Origin: an uncultured beta proteobacterium
Lineage (GTDB): Bacteria; Pseudomonadota; Gammaproteobacteria; Burkholderiales; Burkholderiaceae_C
NCBI GenBank assembly: GCA_903832285.1
Contig: CAILAY010000090.1
Location: 17,747-81,746, forward strand
Direction: 5' to 3'
DNA: 64,000 nucleotides
A program made the translations under genes and the position numbers. Each line of letters begins with the position of its first letter. The first letter of the stretch is position 1. Positions 1 to 7,764 of the stretch are shown in pieces. The notes under the pieces are model-generated. The model was not told the DNA's origin. It saw only the letters and a program-made list of their open reading frames with translations, and ran no database searches.

Positions 1-10
1 GATTTCACCT

Positions 11-58
11 GCCAGCCGAGGAACCCGGTGCTCCCAGTCGATCGGTTATCGGGCTGGC
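11..58. repeat. 7-bp inverted repeat at the window edge
   Basis: GCCAGCC at 11-17 is answered by GGCTGGC at 52-58 with 34 bases between. It could close a structured leader or be the tail of something outside the window. No gene is supported in the first 196 bases. Two arms of seven bases at this GC content can arise by chance, so this is only a visible pairing. Confidence 0.3.
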
Positions 59-124
59 GATTGGCGAGCCACCTCTTTTGCAGTGAAGCGAGATATCTGC
101 ATCGCTGCGCATGAACCCCATTCC

Positions 125-151
125 TTTCGATAGGCGGCGGGGCTATCGAAA
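125..151 (+). promoter_or_regulatory. Perfect 9-bp hairpin upstream of the hemerythrin gene
   Basis: TTTCGATAG at 125-133 and CTATCGAAA at 143-151 pair perfectly around a nine-base G-rich loop. The hairpin ends 45 bases before the likely ATG at 197. It is not followed by a run of T, so it is not a convincing intrinsic terminator of an upstream gene. A role in the 5' leader of the hemerythrin mRNA, or as a repressor site, is possible but inferred only from position. Confidence 0.4.
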
Positions 152-196
152 TCATCTTCTGGAGCCGCGTTGGGGACACAGCTTTGCGAGAACTTG

Positions 197-829
197 ATGA
201 ACGATTCGAAACTCTATTTTCCTGATTGGATTTACAACCCGTTGCCCTATCTCTATGTGTCCGTGGGCCTGTACTGCGTCTTCAATCTGCCCAGCGCTGT
301 GGGAATTTTCAGCGGCGTGACCTTGATGTCAGCAGGTGCCGCCATAGGGATGTTGCGCCACCGACACCGCCAGGTTTCGCATCACGCGCAACGCCGTGCC
401 GGGGACGTTCCCGTGCGGCCAATATTCGAGATTGCGTGGCGCGACCGTCTGGCAACAGGGCATCGCGTATTGGATGAAGAACATCGACGACTATTTGATC
501 TGGCGAACAATGCCATCAACGCCGTCTTGAACAATCAGTCGACGCAGACCGTGAATCGTCTGCTCGAAGAACTGATCGAGCACATCGTCGATCATTTTTG
601 CACTGAAGAAGCGACCCTCGCCGGGTTGCGGCATCCGCAGTACGCGGCACATAAGGAAATTCATCAGTCCTTACTCGCCAAAGCATTTCGCTTGCGCGAC
701 GGTCTGCCAAGTGGCGGCGAGCCAGTTGCCCGTGAGTTGGTTTCCTTTGTTGCTTTTGATGTTCTGACCGACCATATCCTCAAGGAAGATCAGAAGTTCT
801 GGAGCACGACCGGGGAACAATCACCCTGA
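197..829 (+). CDS. Membrane-anchored bacteriohemerythrin
   Basis: This 210-residue protein has a hydrophobic N-terminus (about residues 17-52, probably one or two membrane segments) followed by a cytoplasmic hemerythrin domain (about 77-202). All seven ligands of the di-iron oxygen-binding centre can be placed: H96, H133, E137, H152, H156, H193 and D198. Such domains bind O2 reversibly and serve in oxygen sensing or delivery. The ATG at 197 is preferred because GCGAG lies just upstream; an in-frame TTG at 170 would add nine residues. No signalling output domain is attached, so oxygen storage or delivery near the membrane is as likely as sensing. It stands alone, followed by about 160 bases without a gene. 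Confidence 0.85.
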   Translation: MNDSKLYFPDWIYNPLPYLYVSVGLYCVFNLPSAVGIFSGVTLMSAGAAIGMLRHRHRQVSHHAQRRAGDVPVRPIFEIAWRDRLATGHRVLDEEHRRLFDLANNAINAVLNNQSTQTVNRLLEELIEHIVDHFCTEEATLAGLRHPQYAAHKEIHQSLLAKAFRLRDGLPSGGEPVARELVSFVAFDVLTDHILKEDQKFWSTTGEQSP

Positions 830-990
830 CGTGCAACCGGGCTCGATGGTCTTGTGCTTGTCGATCAAAGTTTGTGTCGTAAGATTCACGCGCTTCGATT
901 CTGTGGGAAAACACCTTGCATGGCATAGGGCAGGGGTGGCCAGGAATTGGTTGCAATCGATCCACCACTGGCCGGTCTCAAGGAGCCGCA

Positions 991-1332
991 ATGAATGTAA
1001 AGAAACTTGAGGGAGTTCAGCTGGATTTCTGGGTCGCCAAGGCGGCCGGCCTGGCGACTCAGCAGGAGGTGCCGCTGCCGCAAGAGAGGCATGATCCTGA
1101 CAGTGGCAAATGGCATCCGAAGACCTTCCACCCATCGATCGACTGGTCGCACGCCGGCCCTATCGTTTCCAACGAATGGTACGTGATAGAAGACGTTCTG
1201 GTGGAATGGTTCGGTCCCGATTGGGCGTACGCCGGCGGCATCACGAATGCTTCCCTCCTGTGGTTCATGCGCGCCTTTGTCGCCTCCCAGTTCGGCGACG
1301 AGGTTGAAGACATTGTCGAGAGCGACGGGTAA
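991..1332 (+). CDS. DUF2591 (NinX-like) family protein
   Basis: This 113-residue protein matches the DUF2591/NinX pattern known mostly from phages: an N-terminal segment with LDFWVAKA, a middle with FHPSIDWSHAGPI and a C-terminal MRAFVASQFGDEV. The function of the family is unknown. The ATG at 991 is preferred over an in-frame ATG at 916 because AGGAG sits at 981-985 and the family begins at the L-x-G-x-x-L-D-F-W-V-A-K segment. No other phage gene is nearby, so it is probably a domesticated or stand-alone copy. It ends about 60 bases before the convergent purN. Confidence 0.7.
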   Translation: MNVKKLEGVQLDFWVAKAAGLATQQEVPLPQERHDPDSGKWHPKTFHPSIDWSHAGPIVSNEWYVIEDVLVEWFGPDWAYAGGITNASLLWFMRAFVASQFGDEVEDIVESDG

Positions 1333-1390
1333 TTGCAGCAGTGGCGAAGAATGGGTGGTGTTCGACCGGCATTCGGCTCGACGCCGCGGG

Positions 1391-1972
1391 TCAAAGCGTC
1401 GCTGTTTGCAGCAGTTGCGCGATCACCTGAGGATAGATGAGATGCTCCTGCGTGAGCACGCGTGCCGCGAGCGTGGCAGCAGTGTCTCCGACAACAATCG
1501 GCACCACGGCCTGCGCCAGAATCTCGCCATGATCCAGTTCCGGAGTGACGCGGTGCACGGTGGCGCCGGCCACCTTGCAACCGGTATCGAGCGCGCGCTG
1601 ATGCGTGTTGAGTCCGGTAAATGCAGGCAGCAGTGAGGGGTGGATGTTTATGAGACGACCCTCATAGTGGCGCACAAAGTTTGGCGTCAGAATACGCATG
1701 AAGCCGGCCAGCAACACCAGGCTTGGGGAATAGGAGTCGACGGCGTGCTGCAGTGCTGCATCAAATTCCTCGCGCGTGGCGAAGTCCCTGTGGTCCACTA
1801 CTTCCCTGGCCACACCCTGCGCCTGCGCCATGCCGGGTGCATCGGGCCTGTTGCTGATGACCGCTGCCACACGGGCGCCGAGACGCTCCAGCCAATGTTC
1901 GCGCTGTGCCGCACGGATGATCGCCGCCATGTTGGAGCCTGAGCCAGAGATCAGAATGACGATATTCTTCAT
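1391..1972 (-). CDS. purN: Phosphoribosylglycinamide formyltransferase (purN)
   Basis: PurN transfers a formyl group from 10-formyltetrahydrofolate to GAR in purine synthesis. The 193-residue product shows the N-terminal phosphate-binding GSGSNM loop (residues 10-15) and the catalytic triad N109, H111 and D147, within NIHPSLLPAF and PELDHGE. The ATG at 1972 gives the canonical MKNIVILISG start; an upstream GTG at 2008 would add 12 residues and overlap yceH. No clear ribosome-binding site precedes the ATG. The gene is divergent from yceH with only 14 bases between start codons, so its promoter must lie inside the yceH coding sequence or the two share overlapping signals. Confidence 0.93.
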   Translation of the reverse strand: MKNIVILISGSGSNMAAIIRAAQREHWLERLGARVAAVISNRPDAPGMAQAQGVAREVVDHRDFATREEFDAALQHAVDSYSPSLVLLAGFMRILTPNFVRHYEGRLINIHPSLLPAFTGLNTHQRALDTGCKVAGATVHRVTPELDHGEILAQAVVPIVVGDTAATLAARVLTQEHLIYPQVIAQLLQTATL

Positions 1973-1986
1973 GAGGAAAAGTTTCA

Positions 1987-2673
1987 ATGACACTGCCGAT
2001 TTTGACACCCCTGCAGGCGCGTGTGCTCGCTACGTTGATGGAAAAGGCTCGCACCGTGCCCGACAGTTACCCGCTCACCCTGAACAACGTGATCATCGGC
2101 TGCAATCAGAGAACCAGCCGTGATCCGGTGATGAATGCCGAGGATGCGCAGGTGCAGGAGGCGTTGGACGCGCTCAAGCAGATGGGGGCGGTGCGTGAGG
2201 CCAGCGGTCAGCGTGCTGCGCGCTATGAACACAATTTTCAGCGCACCTATGGCGTGCCGGAGCAATCAGCGGTTTTGCTGGGCCTGTTGATGTTGCGCGG
2301 ACCACAGACTGCGGGTGAGTTGCGCATCAGCACCGAGCGCTGGTATCGCTTTGCCGATATTTCTTCGGTCGAGGGTTTTCTGGACGAATTACAGGACCGC
2401 TCAATCGAGAAGGGTGGGCCCTTGGTAGTCAAACTGCCACGTGCTCCCGGTGCCCGTGAGCCACGCTGGGCACACCTGTTGTGCGGTGCGGAGCATGCGG
2501 CGCTGGCGTCGACCGCTGCCGCGTTGCAGGGCGATCCGACTCAGGCGACCGAACTGATGCAGCGCGTGGGCACGCTGGAAGACGAAGTACGTTTGCTGCG
2601 GGAAACGGTGCAGACGCTGTGCCTGGAACTCGGTGTGCCCGTTCCCATGTCACCGCCCGGACAGAGCGAATAG
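1987..2673 (+). CDS. yceH: YceH family protein (DUF480)
   Basis: The 228-residue protein opens with the family signature [14 protein letters not shown], then S-Y-P-L-T-L-N-N and C-N-Q-[RK]-T-S-R-[DN]-P-V-M. Known structures of the family are two winged-helix domains, suggesting nucleic-acid binding, but no function is established. A C-terminal stretch (about 190-217) looks like a short coiled coil. GAGGA at 1973-1977 is a well-placed ribosome-binding site. It is transcribed divergently from purN. Confidence 0.9.
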   Translation: MTLPILTPLQARVLATLMEKARTVPDSYPLTLNNVIIGCNQRTSRDPVMNAEDAQVQEALDALKQMGAVREASGQRAARYEHNFQRTYGVPEQSAVLLGLLMLRGPQTAGELRISTERWYRFADISSVEGFLDELQDRSIEKGGPLVVKLPRAPGAREPRWAHLLCGAEHAALASTAAALQGDPTQATELMQRVGTLEDEVRLLRETVQTLCLELGVPVPMSPPGQSE

Positions 2674-2742
2674 CACGGGCGTGCTAGAAACAGCGTCGGT
2701 TGGCGCAACGGAACCCGACTTCGTCATGCAGGGGGCAGATAC

Positions 2743-3972
2743 ATGGACTTGAACTTCACACCGGAAGAACAACAGTTTCGCGAAGACGTGCGCGTCTGGG
2801 TGCGCGCGCATCTACCAGCGGAAATTTCGCACAAGGTGCACAACTCCCTGCGCCTGAGCCGCGACGATATGCAGCGCTGGGCCAGGATTCTGGGCAAACA
2901 GGGCTGGTTGGGCTGGGGCTGGCCAAAGGAGTTTGGTGGCCCGGGATGGAACGCTGTGCAAAAGCATTTGTTCGAGGAGGAATGTGCACTCGCGGGTGCG
3001 CCACGCATCATCCCCTTTGGCCCGGTGATGGTGGCGCCGGTGATCATGGCGTTCGGCAACGCCGAGCAGCAGCAGCGGTTTTTGCCAGGCATTGCAAGCG
3101 GCGAAGTCTGGTGGAGTCAGGGTTACAGCGAACCGGGGTCGGGCTCCGATCTCGCCTCTGTCAAGTGCCGGGCTGAACGCCAGGGTGACCACTATCTCGT
3201 CAACGGCCAAAAAACATGGACCACACTTGGTCAGTATGGCGAATGGATATTCTGTCTGGTGCGCACCAGCACCGAAGGCAAACCGCAAACCGGCATCAGC
3301 TTCTTGCTGATCGACATGAAGACTTCCGGTGTCTCCGTGCGCCCCATCAAACTGCTCGACGGCGAATGCGAAGTGAATGAAGTTTTCTTCGACAACGTCA
3401 AGGTGCCGATTGAAAACCTGATCGGCGAAGAGAACAAGGGCTGGACCTACGCCAAGCATCTGCTCAGCCACGAGCGCACCAACATCGCCGACGTGAACCG
3501 CGCCAAGCGCGAGTTGGAACGCCTCAAGCGCATCGCCAAGGCCGAGGGTCTGTGGGACGTGGCCGCGGGCGGATCAGAGGCGCTGCGCTTTCGCGACGAA
3601 ATCGCCCGGCTTGAGGTCGACGTGGTCGCCCTGGAGATGCTGGTGCTGCGCGTGCTGTCGGCCGAAAAATCCGGCAAACAATCGTTGGACATTGCAGCCC
3701 TGCTCAAGATCCGCGGCAGCGAAATCCAGCAGCGCTACAGCGAACTCATGATGCTCGCGGCCGGCCCCTTCAGCCTGCCTCTCATGCTGGACGCCATGGA
3801 AGCGGGCTGGCAGGGGGATCAGGCTGCAGCCGTCGGACTGGGCGGATTTCCGGGTGGTGATGTGCGGTGCGCGCCGCTGGCATCGACCTATTTCAATTAT
3901 CGAAAGACCACAATTTACGGCGGATCGAACGAGATACAACGAAATATCGTTTCTCAGACCGTATTGGGCTAG
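2743..3972 (+). CDS. Acyl-CoA dehydrogenase, pimeloyl-CoA dehydrogenase large-subunit type
   Basis: This 409-residue flavoprotein oxidises an acyl-CoA to the 2-enoyl-CoA, passing electrons to ETF. It has the full acyl-CoA dehydrogenase layout: N-terminal helical domain, FAD-binding middle (YSEPGSGSDLASV; NGQKTWTT) and C-terminal helical domain ending YGGSNEIQRNIV. The opening MDLNFTPEEQQFREDVR and overall pattern are those of the PimC-like large subunit, which pairs with a shorter, more divergent partner, here the next gene. The substrate cannot be told from sequence; a dicarboxylyl-CoA or another branched or unusual acyl-CoA is possible. No other pimelate or biotin gene is in the window. Confidence 0.88.
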   Translation: MDLNFTPEEQQFREDVRVWVRAHLPAEISHKVHNSLRLSRDDMQRWARILGKQGWLGWGWPKEFGGPGWNAVQKHLFEEECALAGAPRIIPFGPVMVAPVIMAFGNAEQQQRFLPGIASGEVWWSQGYSEPGSGSDLASVKCRAERQGDHYLVNGQKTWTTLGQYGEWIFCLVRTSTEGKPQTGISFLLIDMKTSGVSVRPIKLLDGECEVNEVFFDNVKVPIENLIGEENKGWTYAKHLLSHERTNIADVNRAKRELERLKRIAKAEGLWDVAAGGSEALRFRDEIARLEVDVVALEMLVLRVLSAEKSGKQSLDIAALLKIRGSEIQQRYSELMMLAAGPFSLPLMLDAMEAGWQGDQAAAVGLGGFPGGDVRCAPLASTYFNYRKTTIYGGSNEIQRNIVSQTVLG

Positions 3973-4032
3973 CAGCCCAATGCGCTTGATTCACGATATT
4001 TCGTCGTTCGCGGTACGCACCGCTCCCCCTTG

Positions 4033-4049
4033 CCCCCTCCGGGAGGGGG
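4033..4049. repeat. Short GC hairpin between the dehydrogenase genes
   Basis: CCCCCTC and GAGGGGG pair around CGG in the 138-base gap between the two dehydrogenase genes. No T-run follows, so it does not look like a strong intrinsic terminator. It could stabilise or attenuate the message between large and small subunit genes, or be a dispersed intergenic palindrome; no second copy was noticed in this window. Confidence 0.45.
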
Positions 4050-4110
4050 TTCCAGATGGATGAATGCAGGCACGAGACAGGCATGACGAAGGCAGATCAA
4101 GGAGAGGACG

Positions 4111-5226
4111 ATGGACTTTGAATTTAGTGATGATCAGGAGCAACTGCGTGATGCTTGCGCGAAGTGGGTTAGCAAAGGCTATACCTTCGAGCGGCGCCGC
4201 AGCATCGTCGCGGCCGGGGGGTTTTCGCGCGATGCCTATGGGGAAATGGCAGAGCTCGGGCTGTGCGGCCTGTATATCCCTGAGGCGCGGGGCGGCTCGG
4301 GAATGGGGGCGATCGAGGGCATGGTAGTGATGCAGGAATTGGGGCGCGGCATGGTGCTGGAGCCCCTGGTGCAGACGCTGATGGCGTCATTGTTACTGTC
4401 ACTTTATGCCACGCCCGAACTGCAGGAAAACTGGCTGGGCAACATCGCCGGTGGCAAGAGTCTGGTGGTGCTGGCGCAGCAGGAGCGCAAGCGGCGCTAC
4501 CGCCTTGAGCAATGCGAGGCTAGCGCCACGCTGGGAAGCGCAAGCTGGGTTCTGAGTGGGCTCAAGAATGTTGTGCCCGCGGGTGACGCGGCCGACGCCT
4601 TCATTGTTCCGGCAATGGCACAGGGCCAACTGGCGCTATTCCTTGTGGAAGCCAAGGCGCCGGGTGTGACGACGCGCGGCTATGCCACTCAGGACGGCAG
4701 TCGCGCCGCTGACCTGCGCTGCACGAATACGCCGGCAGCGTTGCTCACGCTGGACGGGCTGGCGGCGCTGGAACACGCAGTGGACATCGGCATTGCAGCC
4801 AACTGTGCGCAGGCGGTGGGTGGGATGGATCAAGCTCTGGCCATCACCGTGGACTATATGAACACGCGCAAGCAGTTTGGCGTTGCCATCGCCAGCTTTC
4901 AGGCACTGCGCCATCGCGTGGCCGACATGAAGATGCAACTCGAACTCGGGCGCAGCATGAGCTATTACGCCCACCTGAAACTGAATTCCAGAGCGCCTGA
5001 GCGCCGCATGGCGATCGCGCGGGCCAAGGTGCAGATGGGTGCCTCCATGCGCTTTGTGGGGCAGCAGGCGGTGCAGTTGCACGGCGGCATTGGCGTCACT
5101 GACGAATACATCGTGAGCCACTATTTCAAGCGACTCACCCAACTCGAGATGGAGTTTGGCGACAGCTTGCACCATCTGGGTGAAGTGTCGCAGCGCATGC
5201 AGGACACGGCCGGCGTCTTCGCCTGA
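4111..5226 (+). CDS. Acyl-CoA dehydrogenase, pimeloyl-CoA dehydrogenase small-subunit type
   Basis: This 371-residue homologue starts MDFEFSDDQEQLRD, as PimD-type small subunits do. The C-terminal half keeps recognisable features (YMNTRKQFGVAI; QLHGGIGVTDEY), but the middle FAD-binding region is divergent: the EPGSGSD and NGxKxWxx motifs of its partner are not visible. Such pairs act as heteromers in which one subunit supplies most of the active site. AAGGAG lies shortly upstream of the ATG. It is the second gene of the unit begun at 2743 and ends about 40 bases before the convergent DUF1631 gene. Confidence 0.83.
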   Translation: MDFEFSDDQEQLRDACAKWVSKGYTFERRRSIVAAGGFSRDAYGEMAELGLCGLYIPEARGGSGMGAIEGMVVMQELGRGMVLEPLVQTLMASLLLSLYATPELQENWLGNIAGGKSLVVLAQQERKRRYRLEQCEASATLGSASWVLSGLKNVVPAGDAADAFIVPAMAQGQLALFLVEAKAPGVTTRGYATQDGSRAADLRCTNTPAALLTLDGLAALEHAVDIGIAANCAQAVGGMDQALAITVDYMNTRKQFGVAIASFQALRHRVADMKMQLELGRSMSYYAHLKLNSRAPERRMAIARAKVQMGASMRFVGQQAVQLHGGIGVTDEYIVSHYFKRLTQLEMEFGDSLHHLGEVSQRMQDTAGVFA

Positions 5227-5262
5227 CTTATCGAGATTTCACTTCGTCGTTCCCGTGCGCTA

Positions 5263-7728
5263 TCAGGCCGGTACATCCACCGCCATGAGTTGCACCAGCG
5301 CGCGACCGACGATGGGGGCCTGATCGATTTCAGTAAGGCGGCCTTCGCGCAGCAGTTCGACCACTTCGCGTTCGGAGCGCACGAAGGCATCAAAGCCTTC
5401 GCGGTTGGTAAACAAGAGTCGGGTGCGCTTCGGACTGATCCAGCTCAGCCGGCAGCGATGAAGTTGGCTGTTTTCGTTCAGGTAGTCGAACCACATGCCT
5501 CGCTTGAGGGACTCAGCCTTGAGCCCGAATTCATCCTTGGGAGGGGTCTGTGCCTGCGCCACGCGCGCATCCAGCGCGAGCATGGCTTCCTGACCGGCCT
5601 GGGCTTCGCGCGCTCGCCGATCGAGTTCCTCTGGCGTGGGCGGCGCCGTTCGCACCGCCTGCATATGCAGTTCCATCAGACCGGCCATGAAATCTTCGCG
5701 GGCTTTTCCAGTCCAGCGAATCGAGTCCAGCCCAGTTCCCAGACCTCGAATCAGATCGGGCAGCACGCGCATCAACTGGCGCCGTTCCTGCGGGCGCGGT
5801 GACAATTCGGGTTCGCGCTGGCGACGTTCGATCGCAACCGTCTGCGGCTGGGTCGACCAGATCAGTTGATCCATGGTGGACAGGGCGTTGTTCCATAGTT
5901 CGCGCTGGGTCTGAACTTTCAGCCAGGCCCGGGCCATCACCTCGCGCCACTGAATCGTCAGGAACGGCAGCAGTAGCGGCGCCAGCGGCGTTGCCAGTGG
6001 CAAGGCATTGATGCGCGCGTGAACCACCTCGTCGGCATGCGAGCGTGCCAGCACCAGCGATTCGTCCGACTGCTCCACTTGGGCCACCGGTTCGATCTGG
6101 GTTTGCGCCAGTTGCTCTGCCTGGTTCTGAAACTCGGAAAATTCCGCCAGCAGTTCATCGAACAGGGACAGGTCATCTTCAAATTCACTCAGCGCGCGAC
6201 GGACCGTCTTTTCGATCTGCAGATAGAGTGGATCCTGCTCGCCCTTTTCAACGTTCCACGTGACCGAACCATGCGACAGGGCGTCGATCAATTTGCGTGC
6301 CGGGTGCTCTGCAGAAGCGAAAAACTCGCGGTCAATCATCGCCGCCTTCAGCGTCGGGATCTGCAACCGCGCAATGATGACCTTGAGTTGCGCCGGTATC
6401 GCTGGATCGGCAAATACGTAGTCGAACACTTCGGCCAGCGCGTCGACCGTGCCGCGATCGATTTCGGACGCCTGCCTGACCTGAACGTGTTCGCGCATGC
6501 GGCGCAGCACGTTGTGCCCGGTGGGATCCAGGGCGTCACCCCATTCGTGGATGAATTCGGCACCGCCGTCGATCTGCAAGCCGCCCAGGTAACCCATCAA
6601 TCCAGGGTCTGCCGGCGCGCCAGCCATGCTAAGGGCGGCGGCACCGCCCGATTCGCCTTGGGTTGCACCGAAACCGAGCCGTTGCAGGAATTGACGCGCA
6701 TGAGCCGCGATACTTTGTCCCAGCGGCGCCGTGCGCCCGTGGCCGGGTGGGCCGGCCGCGCGGGTGAAGCCACCAAATTCCGACGGCATCGCGCCGGGTT
6801 GATTGGGTTCGTGGTCGGGCGTCATCGGAAACGGGGTGCCCAGCCCACCGTAGCTCGTGGCGGGACCGCTGTGGGCAAAGTCGGGGTATCCGCCGTAGCT
6901 GGACTGTTGGGCACTGTTCGGGAAGGCTCCGTAGGCGGACGAGACTTGGTCCGAGTCGAAGCTGCCGGGTTCGGAGTTAGGGACAAAGCCGCTTTGCGTG
7001 TTGGCTGATTTGCGGATGCGATGCTTGGTTTTGACAGAGACACCCGCCTGCGACAAGGTGGCAATCATGTCGTCATAAAGCGGCGCCAGATCAATGCTGT
7101 GCTCGGGCGAAAGAAAAGCCAGCAGGTCGGTGCATATCTGTTCGTCAAAACTGCTTCGTTTCCAACCGAGCATCAGTGCCCGCACCAGAATCTCCGGTCG
7201 AAAGGGATTTGCGCTCAAGGGCATCACCTCGCCCGACAGCAGAGTGCCAAGGAGCTGGTTGAGCGTTTGCAGGGCTGCCTCGTAGTGGCTATTGAAGCGT
7301 TGGGCGACCTGGTCAAGCGACAGCAGCTGATCCATTTCGGCAGCATCGATCAGCGTCAGGGTCATGCCGTCCAGCGCGTTGGCCGGACTGGTCGCTGCCG
7401 CGCCGGTTTGAGGACGTGCGGCCTGCGCCACCCGCACCTCTTCTTGCAGTGTTTCCTTTAGAGCGTCCTGATAGATACTGGTGGGAGCAGCCGTCTGCTT
7501 GTCCAGCAGGAAACTCTCGGAGCGCCAGCGATAAGCGTCGGCCGCGGAGTGGGCACCGCTCTGGGATGCCATGTCCAGCAAACGCTCACTCATCAGACGC
7601 AACTGGATCACTTCATTGCGGCCAAAATGGGTCAGCGTCTTGGCCATCAGATTGCGCATGATCGCGCGCACCTGGGCTTCGGCGTTGCCTGCCGGCGTCT
7701 GGAGCGTAGCTTGGGGGCGGGAGATCAT
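5263..7728 (-). CDS. DUF1631 family protein, copy 1
   Basis: This 821-residue protein has the DUF1631 hallmarks: an N-terminal helical region with NPFRPEILVRAL (about 174-185), a central block with DRGTVDALAEVFDYVF and QDPLYLQIE, and the C-terminal GMWFDYLNENSQLHRCRLSWIS / TNREGFDAFV segments. Function is unknown. Residues about 243-335 form a low-complexity linker rich in S, G, Y, F, P and Q. It lies 36 bases downstream of a paralogue on the same strand, presumably co-transcribed. The ATG at 7728 has a weak ribosome-binding site. Confidence 0.85.
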   Translation of the reverse strand: MISRPQATLQTPAGNAEAQVRAIMRNLMAKTLTHFGRNEVIQLRLMSERLLDMASQSGAHSAADAYRWRSESFLLDKQTAAPTSIYQDALKETLQEEVRVAQAARPQTGAAATSPANALDGMTLTLIDAAEMDQLLSLDQVAQRFNSHYEAALQTLNQLLGTLLSGEVMPLSANPFRPEILVRALMLGWKRSSFDEQICTDLLAFLSPEHSIDLAPLYDDMIATLSQAGVSVKTKHRIRKSANTQSGFVPNSEPGSFDSDQVSSAYGAFPNSAQQSSYGGYPDFAHSGPATSYGGLGTPFPMTPDHEPNQPGAMPSEFGGFTRAAGPPGHGRTAPLGQSIAAHARQFLQRLGFGATQGESGGAAALSMAGAPADPGLMGYLGGLQIDGGAEFIHEWGDALDPTGHNVLRRMREHVQVRQASEIDRGTVDALAEVFDYVFADPAIPAQLKVIIARLQIPTLKAAMIDREFFASAEHPARKLIDALSHGSVTWNVEKGEQDPLYLQIEKTVRRALSEFEDDLSLFDELLAEFSEFQNQAEQLAQTQIEPVAQVEQSDESLVLARSHADEVVHARINALPLATPLAPLLLPFLTIQWREVMARAWLKVQTQRELWNNALSTMDQLIWSTQPQTVAIERRQREPELSPRPQERRQLMRVLPDLIRGLGTGLDSIRWTGKAREDFMAGLMELHMQAVRTAPPTPEELDRRAREAQAGQEAMLALDARVAQAQTPPKDEFGLKAESLKRGMWFDYLNENSQLHRCRLSWISPKRTRLLFTNREGFDAFVRSEREVVELLREGRLTEIDQAPIVGRALVQLMAVDVPA

Positions 7729-7764
7729 GGCGCGATTTCGGATCGATGGAATCAGTGCGGGTTT

